A stretch of DNA of 64,000 bases. Source: Gamarada debralockiae. Taxonomy: Eukaryota > Ascomycota > Leotiomycetes > Helotiales > Hyphodiscaceae. The stretch is taken from NCBI GenBank assembly GCA_002803225.1, contig NXFV01001620.1, positions 16,490 through 80,489 of the forward strand, in the 5' to 3' direction. A program made the position numbers and the translations under genes. The first letter of the stretch is position 1, and each line of letters starts with the position of its first letter. The notes beneath the pieces were generated by a model. It searched no databases, was not told the origin of the DNA, and saw only the letters and a list, made by a program, of their open reading frames with translations. Shown piece after piece: positions 1 through 11,759 of the stretch.

Positions 1-2055
1 TCCTGCCCGCTCCGAGGCTTGCACGAGCTTGATTAGACGAGGAGCGACCAATCGTGAGTGCACTTGCATGGCTGATAGACTAGGGTACAGCCGTAGCTCT
101 TACGATTTGCATGGGTTCAAAGTATTGGCACGCTTTGGGCCTTAGCCTCGGCTAGACCCCTGCAAACACCATATTTCTCAGCCTTGTGACAAAAGCCCTC
201 ACCGTCTTCACGAACCACGAGTGCCTGATGATTCAGCTCCTCCCACCGCCAAGTCCGACAGACTCGATCTCTCAATTGTGAATGGGCCAGCACATTTTGT
301 CACTATATTAACACGAAGGGATTCCCAGCCGCCTGTTGGAAACTGACTGTCGTGTAGTTGGAGAAAAGATTAAGCCACAGAAACTGACAGATGACACTGC
401 CACATCTTGGCCAGCAGGTTCGCCGTGTTTGAATGCTGATCGCTGCAGGGACCGGGTAGTCCATGTGAATTGAAGACCTGCATTATTCACATTCCAAATT
501 GAGGGTTAAAGGGACTCGATGGAGGGATTCTTTATTATTGCTTATGGATGTACATCGCGCTTACATTTATCCTAAAGCGGGGAATGATGATCGGCATTCT
601 GGGCCCAGTAACAGAAGTCTGATTTGAGGCTTTATAAGGATGTTAGGAGCCAAGTAGAGGAATCCACTCAGCACTTGAGGTACGTAAAGGGTGGGAGACG
701 GAGCAACATCTATATACGAAGGACTGAGAGCTGTTGGTGAGAAAATGGGACGAATGTTGTCGTCGGAAGTAAGCCTTCGCAGCCTCGGTGCGGTCCTACC
801 GACTTGATCCTAGTGCATGTCTGAGCGAGCTTATCGCTATTAGTGGATTTGGACGGGGATTTTGATGCTATCTAGCCAATCATAACTCGACAACAAATTT
901 TGCAAGCACCACTACTGACCTATTCTTGATCCTTCCCGTGAACTTTCACCTGCACCATAATGCACGCCTCATGCAAAGACACATCCACGGAACTTTCGCT
1001 CCTCGCACTCGAGCATCACAATCCTGCCACTCTCGCCGCTCCATCCCACCTTCCCTGAATTCTCTCCACAACGTGACCTGCTTTTGCCGCTCCACGGCAT
1101 CAAGCGAACTCAGATGGCCCCCAAAATAGCTCCAGGCTCTCCATTTCTGCATCACGGCCAGAATTCACCGAAGCAAAACCGTATTCTGTCAGCCACCTGG
1201 CTCGTCCAAAGACAAACCGTGCTGGCCTTGTAAAGGTTGCATCGGCGCCGTTGACATCGAATCTCTTTGGCCCGGATCCATCAGCTGCGTCCCTCCCGCA
1301 GACCCGCGAAGCTCTTGAGAGTCTGGGACATCTGATTTTCAGGCACACTCTGGACCCTTGAGTTGAGGCTGGACGAATCCAGGATCCCCTCGCATGCATG
1401 CGTGTGCGGTGAAAGGCTCTAATGAGGCTCACATTCCCACTTGTGTGGGTGGGTTGCACAAAGTCTGCCTCGACTCGTAATCCCCCATGCAGCCCATTTT
1501 CCCGTACCCTGAGGTTCTCCGGCGTCCATGATATGCTTCTGTCCCTTGTCACCCGTTCCCTTACCCTGTAAAGCTGTCTTCGCTGGGTACTCTTCACCCA
1601 AAGTAACGTGGCGGCCAGATGCTTTTTGTTTATCCCGGCAATTTTCTTTAATTACTGGGGTAGCATAGCTATTTTCTTCTTTCAATTCTGGCGCAATAAA
1701 GCTTTTCAGACCATCTCACCCTACTTATGTCTTTTTTGCTCCGTAAAGACCTCGTGGTGGCAACGACTGCATGTTTTTGAACTTGGTGTTGATGGAAAAG
1801 AATATCTCAGTGACATTGGCGAATCGAACTGCGATTGGATCATCGGTCTGCCGTGTGGAGTTATCCGACCTTCAGCCTTGGGCTGACCCAACCTGATCGT
1901 ATATTACCACCAGGCCACACCATTTACTCCGACGGTATTCAATCGCTTCGTCCTGCTCCAGAAGTACGCATTTCTCTCACGCTCGCTCACGGATAACAGC
2001 TAGATCGCTGTTTTCGACACAATCGTTTCAGCGCATTGCGAACAAGTAAATTGCA
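1..2055. other. Left flank without a recognisable gene
   Basis: I see no conserved domain, RNA gene or repeat here. The open frames on both strands (for example 1100-1597 on the minus strand) are short, mutually overlapping and have low-complexity or arginine-rich translations typical of chance frames. The last few hundred bases are the presumed promoter and 5' leader of the wall-protein gene that starts at 2056. Confidence 0.5.
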
Positions 2056-5000
2056 ATGATTTGGAGCGGGGCATTGTGGATGTTGGCGGGGCTGGTTGGG
2101 GTTGCACAAAGCCTAAAACCGTCGTATACGAACTCGACCACCGCCAGCACCACTGAGTCGCCTACAGTTCAAGCAGATGCCAAAGTAGGAAGTAGTACTT
2201 GCCCGGCATCAACAGTCACAGTTACAACTACGAAGCAAGGTGATGACTGTCTATGGAATTGTGAACAGTGTCCAGGGAAGACGGAAACATGCACAGTTAC
2301 TGTGACGACGACGGAATCGTAAGTCTGAATATCCATAAACTTATTGCAATTAACTGATGAATGTTTAGGCCTCTGACGGCTTCAACTGTCTAGTGAGTTG
2401 ACAGTTCAGAAAGAGTTCAAGTAAGAAGCTAACATGTCGCAGCGTCACCACAGATATTTACTCATGGAAGACGGTAGGTGAAGCCTTCTGAGGGATTGAG
2501 ATCTTGCTAATTTAGATCCAGACAACCACAACAGAGACATGCACGGTTACAACAACTGCGTCATTGATTTCGACGATCACTGCCATTTCTACCACGACTT
2601 TGGATGTCTACATTTCCACAACTCAGACGGACTACATTTCCACGACTGAGACGGACTACATTTCCACGACTGAGACGGACTACATTTCCACAACTCAGAC
2701 GGACTACATTTCCACGACTGAGACGGACTACATTTCCACGACTGAGACGGACTACATTTCCACAACTGAGACGGACTACATTTCCACAACTGAGACGGAC
2801 TACATTTCTACAACTGAGACGGACTATTCCTACTCGACAGAGACCGACGTGTCAACGGACTACTCCACGATTACGGATGTATCAACAAGTGACATATATT
2901 CAACAGAGACGGACTACTCCACGATTACGGATGTATCAACGAGTGACATATATTCAACAGAGATAGACTACTCGACTGAAACTGACTCGACGACGTGAGT
3001 CACAAACATTTCAATTTTGTTGGATTTAGGTTTGGGGGAGGCTGATGGCGTTCGGGAAATTTCATGAGGATTTTGGGGGCATTTGTGGTCCTTTTTGAAC
3101 GAAGGGAAACTAATATTTTCTCTGTATAGGACAACTGATATTATCTGGAAAACCTCCACGGAAACGGATACTATCACGACGGTATAAGTCACTGAAAGGT
3201 TTCTGAAGGCTAGCTACTGACTTTTCTTCAGTCATATCCATACACTGTCACGAGTACCGATTCCTATGGGTAAGTTCTTGATGAAATGAGGATGATATCA
3301 GCTTACAGGGATCTAGATACACTGTCACGAGCACGGAATGGAGCACGGCAACTACAACGTCGACGTATATCTCGTCGTTTACGACAACGGCATCGTATAC
3401 CACGACGGCATCAACTACAGTGAGTCAATTTTCGATCATTCAGCCATTCCTGGAGTCCAAGCAAAGCACGGGAGACTATTCTTTCTCTGAGCTTCAAGTC
3501 TACTTTTGTGTTGTTCAATACCCCGGATGCTCTAGCAGGGGTTGAGCAGGGAATGGACAGTGTCTGCGAAGCTAGAAGGGAGCAGAGCTGAAAGATCATG
3601 TGACACAGTCACATGATGACCCAACTTTCCTTCTGCTCAATCCCCCGATCCTTCTTTTCTTACGTCTTCCTCGAAGACTTGGTGGAATTACATAATACTC
3701 CCAGGCACTTTACCTTCAACATACTCTCTTTCTGTGGCCCATAGTTTATATGACCCTCAAATGCTGACTTTTGAACCAGATCCCAACCACCACGACTTCA
3801 GTCTCGACATCAGACATTTTTATTACGGAGACCACGACAACGACTTATATCGAACCAACCACGATCACTCAGACAAGCATCATAACGACTCGGATTCCTT
3901 ACAACGTCACTATCGATCACAGCTTCACGACAACTTCGTATTATTCGACGACTTACACGGATTCCGTGACTGTGACTTCAAACTACACGACAACAAGCAC
4001 GTATGAGACCACGTAAGTTATTCTCGGAGATAATAATTTCCTGTTCTAGCGGTGCGCCCAGTATCTCTCTCAATTGCTCAAATCTTTTGAGCGATTCAAG
4101 CGCGAGAGCGCGCGAGCACGGGCTCAAGTGATGCTCCGGAAGCAGTTATCATTCCAAATGCCCACTATCCGCCCCCTTTTCAAATGTTCAAACCTGTTGA
4201 GCAATTCAAAAGCCCGAGCTCGGGAGTCTCAGCTCAATCAATGCTCCATAAACCTTGTCATTCTATGAACCCTCACTTAGCTTTTTTTTCCTTCCCGTTT
4301 TGAGCAAGTCCTGATAGGACATCTTCATAGGTACACGTCGCCAACAACTACCACGAGCTACTCGACTGAGACTGATACCACCACTTCCCTTTCGGTTTCC
4401 ATATCCGATGTGTATATTACCGACACCACGACCGCTTCATACTTCTCAACCGAGACTGATACATCAACCACAATTTCAACAACTGTATCGACTTCAGACG
4501 TGCCAACGACTACGACTGCTTCTTATTTCTCGACCGAGACCGACACCACAACCGCTTCATACTTCTCAACCGAGACAGATACATCAACCACAATTTCAAC
4601 AACTGTATCGACTTCAGACGTGCCAACGACCACAACTGCTTCTTATTTCTCGACCGAGACCGACACAACAACTGTATACCCCCTTTCTGATCCACAGGAT
4701 ATGTCAGAAGCTAACTCTTTCTAGTCAACAACTGTGTCCACTTCAGATGTACTGATCACTGAAACGGATACCACAACAGCAAGCTCACCCTTTTCTTAGC
4801 CACAAAGCTCTCCTTCTTGGCTCTCTTATCTTGGCTTTCATATAGCTAATGGCCTTAGACAACTTCGATCTCCGTTTCGGAAACAACCACGACGTATCTG
4901 TCGACCTACACCTACAGTACGAGCTATCCAGTCACTGTCACTTCTGATATCTCAACAACGATCACGGTTTGTGTCCTCGATCCCTTTTCTTCCCATTGGA

Positions 5001-8000
5001 CTGCTTTAGGAGTTGCGAGGAGGCTGTCCTCCCAATCTCGCTTCTCCTGAGTCATTTTCAGCTCTCTTAAATCATATCAATAATAGGGCATACTAATTTC
5101 AAACAGTCATACACTACGTCAACTTATATCAGTCTCTCCACTGTGACGGACACCTCGTCAATCACCTATTCGACTACAGAGACGGATACGTACTCAACAA
5201 CGTACTCTACGACCGAGACTGATACGACAACATCGATTACGGTGTCGCCAACCACAATCACTGACACCTACTCGACGACTGAGACTGATACAACAACGGC
5301 GAGTTAAGCTTTGTATCTTTAATCCCGAATACTAATGTATTTTTAGTCAACCTCAATTTCGATCTCAGACATAACTACTACGTACATTTCAACTTTTACG
5401 TATAGTACAAGCTATCCAGTCACCGTCACGTCAGATAGTACAACGACTCAAACTTCGTACACAACGTCGACCTACATTTCTCTCTCCACAGTCACTGATA
5501 CCTACTCCACGACCTATTCAACAACGGAGACGGACACATACTCCACGACCTACTCAACAACGGAGACTGACACCTACTCAACCACGGAGACTGATACAAC
5601 GACGGTAATTCTTGTTGTGTAGATTTTAAGAGCATAAAATACTGATTGCCTTTAGACGACCTCGATCTCGATTTCCATCTCGGATGTCACTGATTACGTA
5701 TCCACCACGACGACAGCTAGTTACTTTTCAACCACGTCTGTGCCGGTCACAATCGATATCTCGACCACGATCTTTAGTGATATTACCTTCACTAGCCTGT
5801 CAACAATCACCACTTCAGTACGTTTATTCCTAGCCAAAAAGTCATGGATGCTAATAATTGAAGGTTCCGACAACTACGACCTCGTTCATCGTGTCTGATT
5901 TCAGTAAGTTTTCTTTAATGCTTAAAGAGGCTGTTGCTAACCTTTCAAAGCCTTCACCTCAACTGCAACGACTGGTAGGTTTGAACCATCCTTTACTCAA
6001 GGACTTATCTCATTTTTTTAGTGTCAACTGAGATAGACTCATTCACAACCACTTTGCCGGCATCCACTATTACAACATCGATTTCTGGCTCTCTAACAAC
6101 CATAACATCATACTCGATACTCACTACGGAGACGATATCGACCTTAGATGTGACTGTGCCAACCACAATTATATTGACCTCAGACGTGCCAGTTCCCACC
6201 ACTGTCGATGTTCTAGTTCCAACAACGATTATATCGATCTCAGATGTGCCAGTACCAACAACGATCATATCGATTTCAGACGTGGAAGTTCCAACAACGA
6301 TCATATCAATTTCAGACGTGGAAGTTCCAACAACGATCATATCGATTTCAGACGTACCAGTACCAACAACGATCATATCGATTTCAGACGTGGAAGTTCC
6401 AACAACGATAATATCGATTTCAGACGTGCCAGTACCAACAACGATCATATCGATTTCAGACGTGGAAGTTCCAACAACGATCATATCGATTTCAGATGTG
6501 CCAGTTCCAACAACGATCATATCGATTTCAGACGTGGAAGTTCCAACAACGATTATATCGATTTCAGATGTGCCAGTTCCCACCACTGTCGATGTGCCCG
6601 TCACAACCACTATCTTTAGCACCGTCGACGTACCTGTCCCTACTACAGTCGACGTGCTGGTGACAACAACGATTACGGAGCCGGGAACGACCTTATTATC
6701 GACAATCGATGTCCCAGTACCAACTACTATCAATGTTCCGGTTCCGACTACAATCCTCAGCACTGTCGATGTACCTGTTCCTACTACAATCGACGTCCCA
6801 ACTACAATTGTCGGACCAGGCACAACTGTAGATGTGCCAACCACAATTATCGGACCAGGCACGACTGTAGATGTCCCAACCACAATTGTCGGACCAGGCA
6901 CGACTGTAGATGTCCCAACCACAATTGTTGGACCAGGCACAACTGTAGATGTCCCAACCACAATTGTCGGCCCAGGAACCACTGTCACCTTGCCCGGAAC
7001 AACAGTGACTGGTCCAGGAACCACTATCATTGGCCCAGGTACCACCATTGTCGGTCCTGGCACCACGATCGTTGGACCCGGCACGACTGTCATCGTTCCT
7101 GCATCAACAATTACATCAACAGTGACCACCAGCTTGCCAGGATTCTCGACAACTTTCACACAGGCAGGCTCCACAATCATCTCCGTTCAACCCGGTACCA
7201 CAAGCGTCTTCACAACTACCGTGACTGTAGCGGGTCAGACGACTACTGTCAGTGGTATTGGTGCCACGCTTACTGTCTCTCAGATTATCACTTGTCCAAT
7301 GCCCACAAACTCGGCTCCAGTCACTCCACAAGATACTGGACCAGATTCCCTCTGGGGTTGCTCGCCAGGATTCGTTTGCAGTCCTCCCAAGCCAGATGGT
7401 TGCGAGCTGTTTGAAAATCCTCCAGATTACAATTACCTCTGTGACAAAGCGTACTGTATTCCAGCTCCTCCAACCACAGACGTTCATTGGCCACCAGGAG
7501 AGACTTCTTATTATCCACCAACCGAGGGATATTTCAATCTGAACCCCAATGCCTTCGGACTTTCATTTGGCATCTTTGCGGAAGAGATTGTCACAGACAC
7601 CATCGTTGGCAATTATGGAGAGAGCTTAACCACAACCTTCACGACAGGAGACTGGAATTCTCAAGCATCACTCAGCCATTTCGCAACGTCAGCTCCAGCC
7701 GCCCCTGCTGCCAGGTACATGCCCCGTAACCTTGCCAAGCGAGACAGCTCAGTTGTTCCCGCGGTCTGCTTCGCTGATTGTAATAATTGCTACATTGAAG
7801 CCCAGAAAGTCGGCAAATCAGCTGCTCTCTGTGCGAGCGGTTCGGCCTTCGAGTCCGACTACCAAGCTTGTCAAGCATGCGTTGCCGCTAATGGGGACTC
7901 CACGAAGACTACGCTCCAAACCTATGTGGAACCTGAATTCGCACCTTTCATCTCTTTCTGCAATGCTCAAGCAGCACAGTCCGAAGTGGCTGCATCTACG

Positions 8001-8381
8001 AGCACGAATACTGAGACGGTCGTTCCTTTACCAGTTTCACAGACCAGCGTTGTGCTTGCGAGCGCGAAAACTACGGCCGCGACACCAACTGTGAATGTCG
8101 CAGTTACTAGCCAAGCCTCTGCCAACACGAACACAGCTCCAGTGCCTATCAGCACAAGCACTCCAACACCTTCAGTTGCGCCACAATCTTCAGCAACTTC
8201 AGCAGGTGTGGTGACAAGTTTGCCATCCTCTCGTTCGGGCAGCTCAGGCACCACAAGCTCTGGATCCTCAACGAGTAGCGGACCAGCACAAGTCACCAAC
8301 TCATCGAACAACCTACACCCCTCATCATTCTTACTCCTAGTATCAATACTGATGTTCACCGCGTTTGAATTACTCCTCTAA
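2056..8381 (+). CDS. Large Ser/Thr-rich repeat-built cell-surface glycoprotein (adhesin-like), GPI-anchor type
   Basis: Spliced gene for a secreted, wall-bound protein of roughly 1,500 residues (my estimate). It starts at 2056 with a hydrophobic signal peptide (MIWSGALWMLAGLVGVAQS). Exons I could place are 2056-2318, 2369-2392, 2443-2473 and about 2516-2994, then about ten small exons, and a last exon 6022-8381. Reading frame and phase hold across the junctions I checked. The body is Thr/Ser repeats: YISTTETD (24 bp), STTETDT, ISISDVEVPTT (36 bp) and DVPTTIVGPGTT (39 bp). From about 7290 a cysteine-containing domain follows (WGCSPGFVC, GCELFENP, CFADCNNC, CQACV), then a Ser-rich linker and a C-terminal hydrophobic tail ending FELLL, typical of a GPI attachment signal. 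Function is inferred: surface display, adhesion or wall structure. The ligand is unknown. Two introns use GC donors, and one internal repeat has an intron its twin lacks. Confidence 0.82.
2609..2824 (+). repeat. 24-bp coding tandem repeat (YISTTETD), nine copies
   Basis: Nine contiguous 24-bp units encode YISTTETD or YISTTQTD inside an exon of the wall-protein gene. Units differ at only a few bases, so the array is young or being homogenised. It is a likely site of copy-number variation between strains. Confidence 0.9.
4434..4673 (+). repeat. 120-bp direct tandem duplication in the wall-protein gene
   Basis: Two adjacent 120-bp units (4434-4553 and 4554-4673) begin at gcttcatacttctcaacc and are almost identical. 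They encode a 40-residue block with the motifs ASYFSTETDT and TTVSTSDVPT. The unit is a multiple of three, so the frame is kept. Confidence 0.85.
4779..4858 (+). other. Probable GC-AG intron
   Basis: The preceding frame reads ...DTTT and continues as TTSISVSETT only if this stretch is removed. It begins gcaagctc and ends ggccttag, so the donor is GC instead of GT. A second intron with the same donor class lies at 5299-5346 (gcgagtta to ttttag). Confidence 0.6.
6160..6590 (+). repeat. 36-bp coding tandem repeat (ISISDVEVPTT / ISISDVPVPTT)
   Basis: About eleven 36-bp units in the last exon encode alternating ISISDVEVPTTI and ISISDVPVPTTI. The alternation of VEV and VPV types suggests expansion of a two-unit block. 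Confidence 0.88.
6789..6983 (+). repeat. 39-bp coding tandem repeat (DVPTTIVGPGTTV), five copies
   Basis: Five contiguous 39-bp units at 6789, 6828, 6867, 6906 and 6945 encode VDVPTTIVGPGTT. A looser Gly/Pro/Thr repeat (GPGTTI) follows to about 7100. Confidence 0.88.
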
Positions 8382-9317
8382 TCCAGGGGTATACTTATTT
8401 TGCTTTACTATTAGCATTTACGATTCTCTTTCTCTGGCGGAAAGCGTTGCATGTGTCATGATTTACGGTTTTTCATGATACCCCACTCTCATTTAGACGG
8501 CATAAAGATACCCTACACTCATTTTGGAATTGCATAAAGGATGATACCCACACACTCATTTACTGGCATGGCGTTAATAATGGATAATGAAAAGCTGATG
8601 GAAGAAGGTAATCCACTTGGCTCTGGATTTGGAAGCTGAGACGAGGCAGAATTTTGAGAATTCTTGGATATGACGTAATCCTCTTTAACGATTCTTGTGT
8701 GGATATTTGTATACATTGGGGTTTTTCGGATTGGTGATTTGAGAAGAGAGGGGAGATAAACTTGGGAGAAAAATACCAGGATTAGGAGATCGAAATGAGA
8801 AACATTACTCTTGAACCTTTATGGCTGCCAAAGTATTTTCCGTGATTCATCTGAGAAGTGTGTTCGACCTTTCATTGCTACACTTTCTTTCACTTTCAAC
8901 ATTCCTTGCGAATTGTCCACTCCGCCGCCTTCTCGCGGGGGCTTGTGGTGGGGGTGAGCAGAAAATGGCCTTTAGTTAGTTGCCCCTTGAAACCTCTGGA
9001 AATTTTGTAAAATTTTATGAGAAATTTCTTTTAGTTAAGAAGAAGTTATTAATTTTTATATCGGGAGCAATCTTTGTCACGTATCACATATCTCTGCCAC
9101 GAAAAATGACCTCAGATGAACAAACAGCATAGCTGCATGGCGTTGTCAGAATAGTTAGTTGGTCAGCAATCACAGGAAACTCAGAACTAGGCAACATCAC
9201 TTCAATCCAACCGCTGCCAGTAATCTAATACCTTTCAAATCCATCAATATAACGTCAATTTACTTATATTTCGGAGCAGATTTTTCCGAGAAGTGTTGTC
9301 CCATCTGACAGAGCACC
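8382..9317. other. Intergenic DNA with a degenerate short repeat
   Basis: This holds the 3' flank of the wall-protein gene and no gene that I recognise. Between 8476 and 8570 a unit of about 40 bp recurs three times, imperfectly: gataccc followed by a cactcattt-like run and then gcataaa. The rest is AT-rich near 9000-9060. Confidence 0.5.
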
Positions 9318-9563
9318 ATGGAGAACCTGGAGAATATCGATCCCGAGAACCCACCAGAGAACGTCCTCGTCTTTCGCCAGGGCAGCAATTTGACAGACGC
9401 ACTGCACACGCTCCTTCTCCAGCCAGAAGGATATGAGTTACTCGTATGGTTGGCGACAAGGATCGTCACTTCGCGAGATATTCAGGAGTGGCTGAAAGGC
9501 TTTGGGGACGTCGTGGAACAGAATCTAGAGCTGGCGCAAGTGGTGGACGCCTTCTTGGACTAA
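9318..9563 (+). CDS. Short unrecognised ORF, 81 aa
   Basis: An open frame from ATG at 9318 to TAA encodes an acidic, leucine-rich polypeptide (starts MENLENIDPENPPENVLVF). I do not recognise a domain. It lies 75 bp upstream of a HET-gene fragment on the same strand but in a different frame. It could be an exon or remnant of another protein or of the HET gene's 5' part. There is no signal peptide or membrane segment. Confidence 0.3.
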   Translation: MENLENIDPENPPENVLVFRQGSNLTDALHTLLLQPEGYELLVWLATRIVTSRDIQEWLKGFGDVVEQNLELAQVVDAFLD

Positions 9564-9637
9564 TGGTCCATCTTAACAACGAAGGAGAGGATGTCGGCAG
9601 GTTCCCTATCATACTGAAAGCTGTTCATTGCCGGATA

Positions 9638-9980
9638 GCAAGGGGCTGTATCGAAAGCTGGATGCGACCAAAAGTGAGATCAGGCTGCTGGAGATCAATC
9701 CCTGTACTCTGGTCGACAATGAGGTCGACAACGAGGATGATACATTGTTATCATGTTCTCTTGTAACACGAGCATTAGATGATAGAATTACAATTTGATG
9801 CCTTGTCTTATGCATGGGGCGATGCAACACAACTGATGCCTATTTTGGTCGAAGGCAAGCTTTTCTTCGCTAGGCGCAATCTGTTCCAGGCGTTGCACTC
9901 AATTAGCAAGAACACTATGGTCCGGGTCTCTTGTGGATTGTGGATTGATGCTATTTGCTTGTATCTTGATCGATACCGAA
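9638..9980 (+). pseudogene. HET-domain (heterokaryon incompatibility) gene fragment, frameshifted and truncated
   Basis: The first frame carries the usual HET lead-in (LDATKSEIRLLEINP) and ends at a stop near 9788. The next motif, FDALSYAWGD, continues in the neighbouring frame from 9779, then NLFQALHSI and LWIDAIC. These are the first conserved blocks of the HET domain (PF06985). A one-base shift separates the two halves. Homology ends right after WIDAIC, where the family normally has INQ and a further 100 or more residues; the sequence turns unrelated and GC-rich. This is a dead 5' fragment of a self/non-self recognition gene. Confidence 0.75.
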
Positions 9981-9989
9981 ATACCGCGG

Positions 9990-11750
9990 AAACTTGAGGC
10001 TTAGACCTCCGTTTTCTGCGGTTTGCCCCCATCCCCCCGAGTTTAGCGATCCTCCGCTTCAGGCAAGGCGCGTGCACGGGCCAGCCGCTGCTTCAACGTC
10101 TATAAGAGTCGCGTCCCCCCCCCTTCCCCGCCCGGTACTCGACCCATCTTCTTTATCAACCCTTTCCAACACTCCCTCGCTCGATCGCACGGACTCGTCA
10201 TGCGCCGTCTCTCGTTCTCCGCTTAGCTCGCGCCCAGCACGCCCTGCTGTCGGCCTCGCCGCAGCTGAACACGCTGACGACAGCCAGTTCGATGCCCAGA
10301 AACCTCGATCTGCCACGCTGGATTCGATCCTCTTGACCGTCGCGATGGGCGATCGCGTCGTATTGGCCGAGATACGAGCATGAGCCCAGCCCAGCTCCAT
10401 CTCCTTACTGTCGCACCAGCAAATCCTTTGCGGCAATGCACTTCGGTGATTGTGATGGTGGAGGCTTCCCCTGAGCATTCCTTCATGCATTACGACCTGG
10501 CCAATCGAAGCAATGCCTCGCGACGACGTAGCTAGCTTCTGCCTGGCTGTGCCGCGGTATGACGTGTCGTTGGAAGATCTCGGTGAGCTCCCTCGCGTCG
10601 TGCAGGCGATGCTATGCGCTGAGTGCCTTGATCTGGGCTGATTTGCGATGAGAAGGGCCGATTTCTGTCTGCTTGCTGTGACAGGTGACAGATTGCATCA
10701 TCGAAGCTTCGGCTGGGCCATCCCGTGGGCCGGCTACAAAACACCCGCGGTGGGAGGACTGGGTCACAAGTGGGCAGGGAGACGTGGGACGATTACGTGC
10801 AGGCAGATCCTGTGGCCTCGGAAGGAGTACGATCCGGGGTCGTTGTATATTAGATGGATGGGTTTGGAAATTGGCCGTTGCACGAGGATTCTTGGCAGAG
10901 CGCGATGTCGTAGCAGGATCACACAATACAGTCTTCGCTGCAAAGTCTCACTTCTGCAAAGGGAAGGTCGTCTTGGCTTAGTTATGCGGAGATGGCCGCA
11001 AGCTCCACGGGATGGGTATAATGGATTGCATTTTGAGCAGGATTGCGCTGATCACACGCCAATTTCTCGATCTTCGCTAAAGTTGAAGAAGGCTGGGGAT
11101 TACATGATGGACGGGTCCTGATTCCGTGATCTGGTTACAATCACTGGCGATGCAGCGTTTGCACGGCCGAAATGGAAGCACATGTTATGTTTACGCCCGG
11201 CGTTCAGCGGTTTACCAGCAGGATAGGCACTCTGGGAGATGTGCATGCTCACAGGAGCTTGGAGAGCTGAGTTTTATGCGCTAGACCGTCTTATTTGATT
11301 CCCCAGACAGCGTACGGCAGTTGCTAGCGGCAAAGGTGGTGTTAGACGAGACCAGTTTAATCCAACAGGCAGTTGCTCACCGGATTGCCACTTAAACCGC
11401 TCAATTCCCCTCGCCCAATATCCCACATAATATTAGACTCATTTCCTCTTGGTCCACTTCATTTGTGATGACTGCCCTTGAGAGCACGAAATTTGTTCGA
11501 TTTGCACTTCCTCCTTTAAACCCACTATTCTGCAACAGTAACACCCCCTGGCCTGTCCAAACTGGCCGTTCTATCCATTCACACGACACTACTGGCAGCC
11601 AGAAAATACGCAGGTCTGCGGCCACACTTTTCCCGCTCTGGATATCAAGCGGAGGTAGATAGAAATCCTACCGCGAGAGCTGTGGGTACGTGGAAAAAAT
11701 TACACCCAAAGTAAATCATCCTGATCCGTCAATCTAGGCTGTAAGGTGCT
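9990..11750. other. GC-richer stretch without a recognisable gene
   Basis: The frames here (for example 10059-10490 minus, 10648-11121 plus) overlap one another and show no known motif. A C-run (about 10117-10133) and Ser/Pro/Arg-rich translations suggest non-coding or strongly decayed DNA. The HET fragment that ends at about 9980 does not resume here. Confidence 0.45.
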
Positions 11751-11759
11751 CTTGCCAAC

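Noticed and set aside
1100..1597. 165-codon minus-strand frame in the left flank
   Set aside because: Arg-rich text with no motif, overlapped by equal-length frames; no intron or start context supports it.
2589..2966. Alternative frames through the 24-bp repeat (plus and minus)
   Set aside because: A 24-bp period keeps every frame open. Only the YISTTETD frame joins correctly to flanking exons.
6005..7180. 391-codon open frame on the minus strand
   Set aside because: It is the antisense shadow of the 36- and 39-bp coding repeats; its VPGPTIVV text only mirrors the repeat period of the real plus-strand gene.
10059..10490. 143-codon minus-strand frame
   Set aside because: It lies in GC-rich sequence where all frames tend to be open; no domain, and it overlaps a plus-strand frame of similar length.
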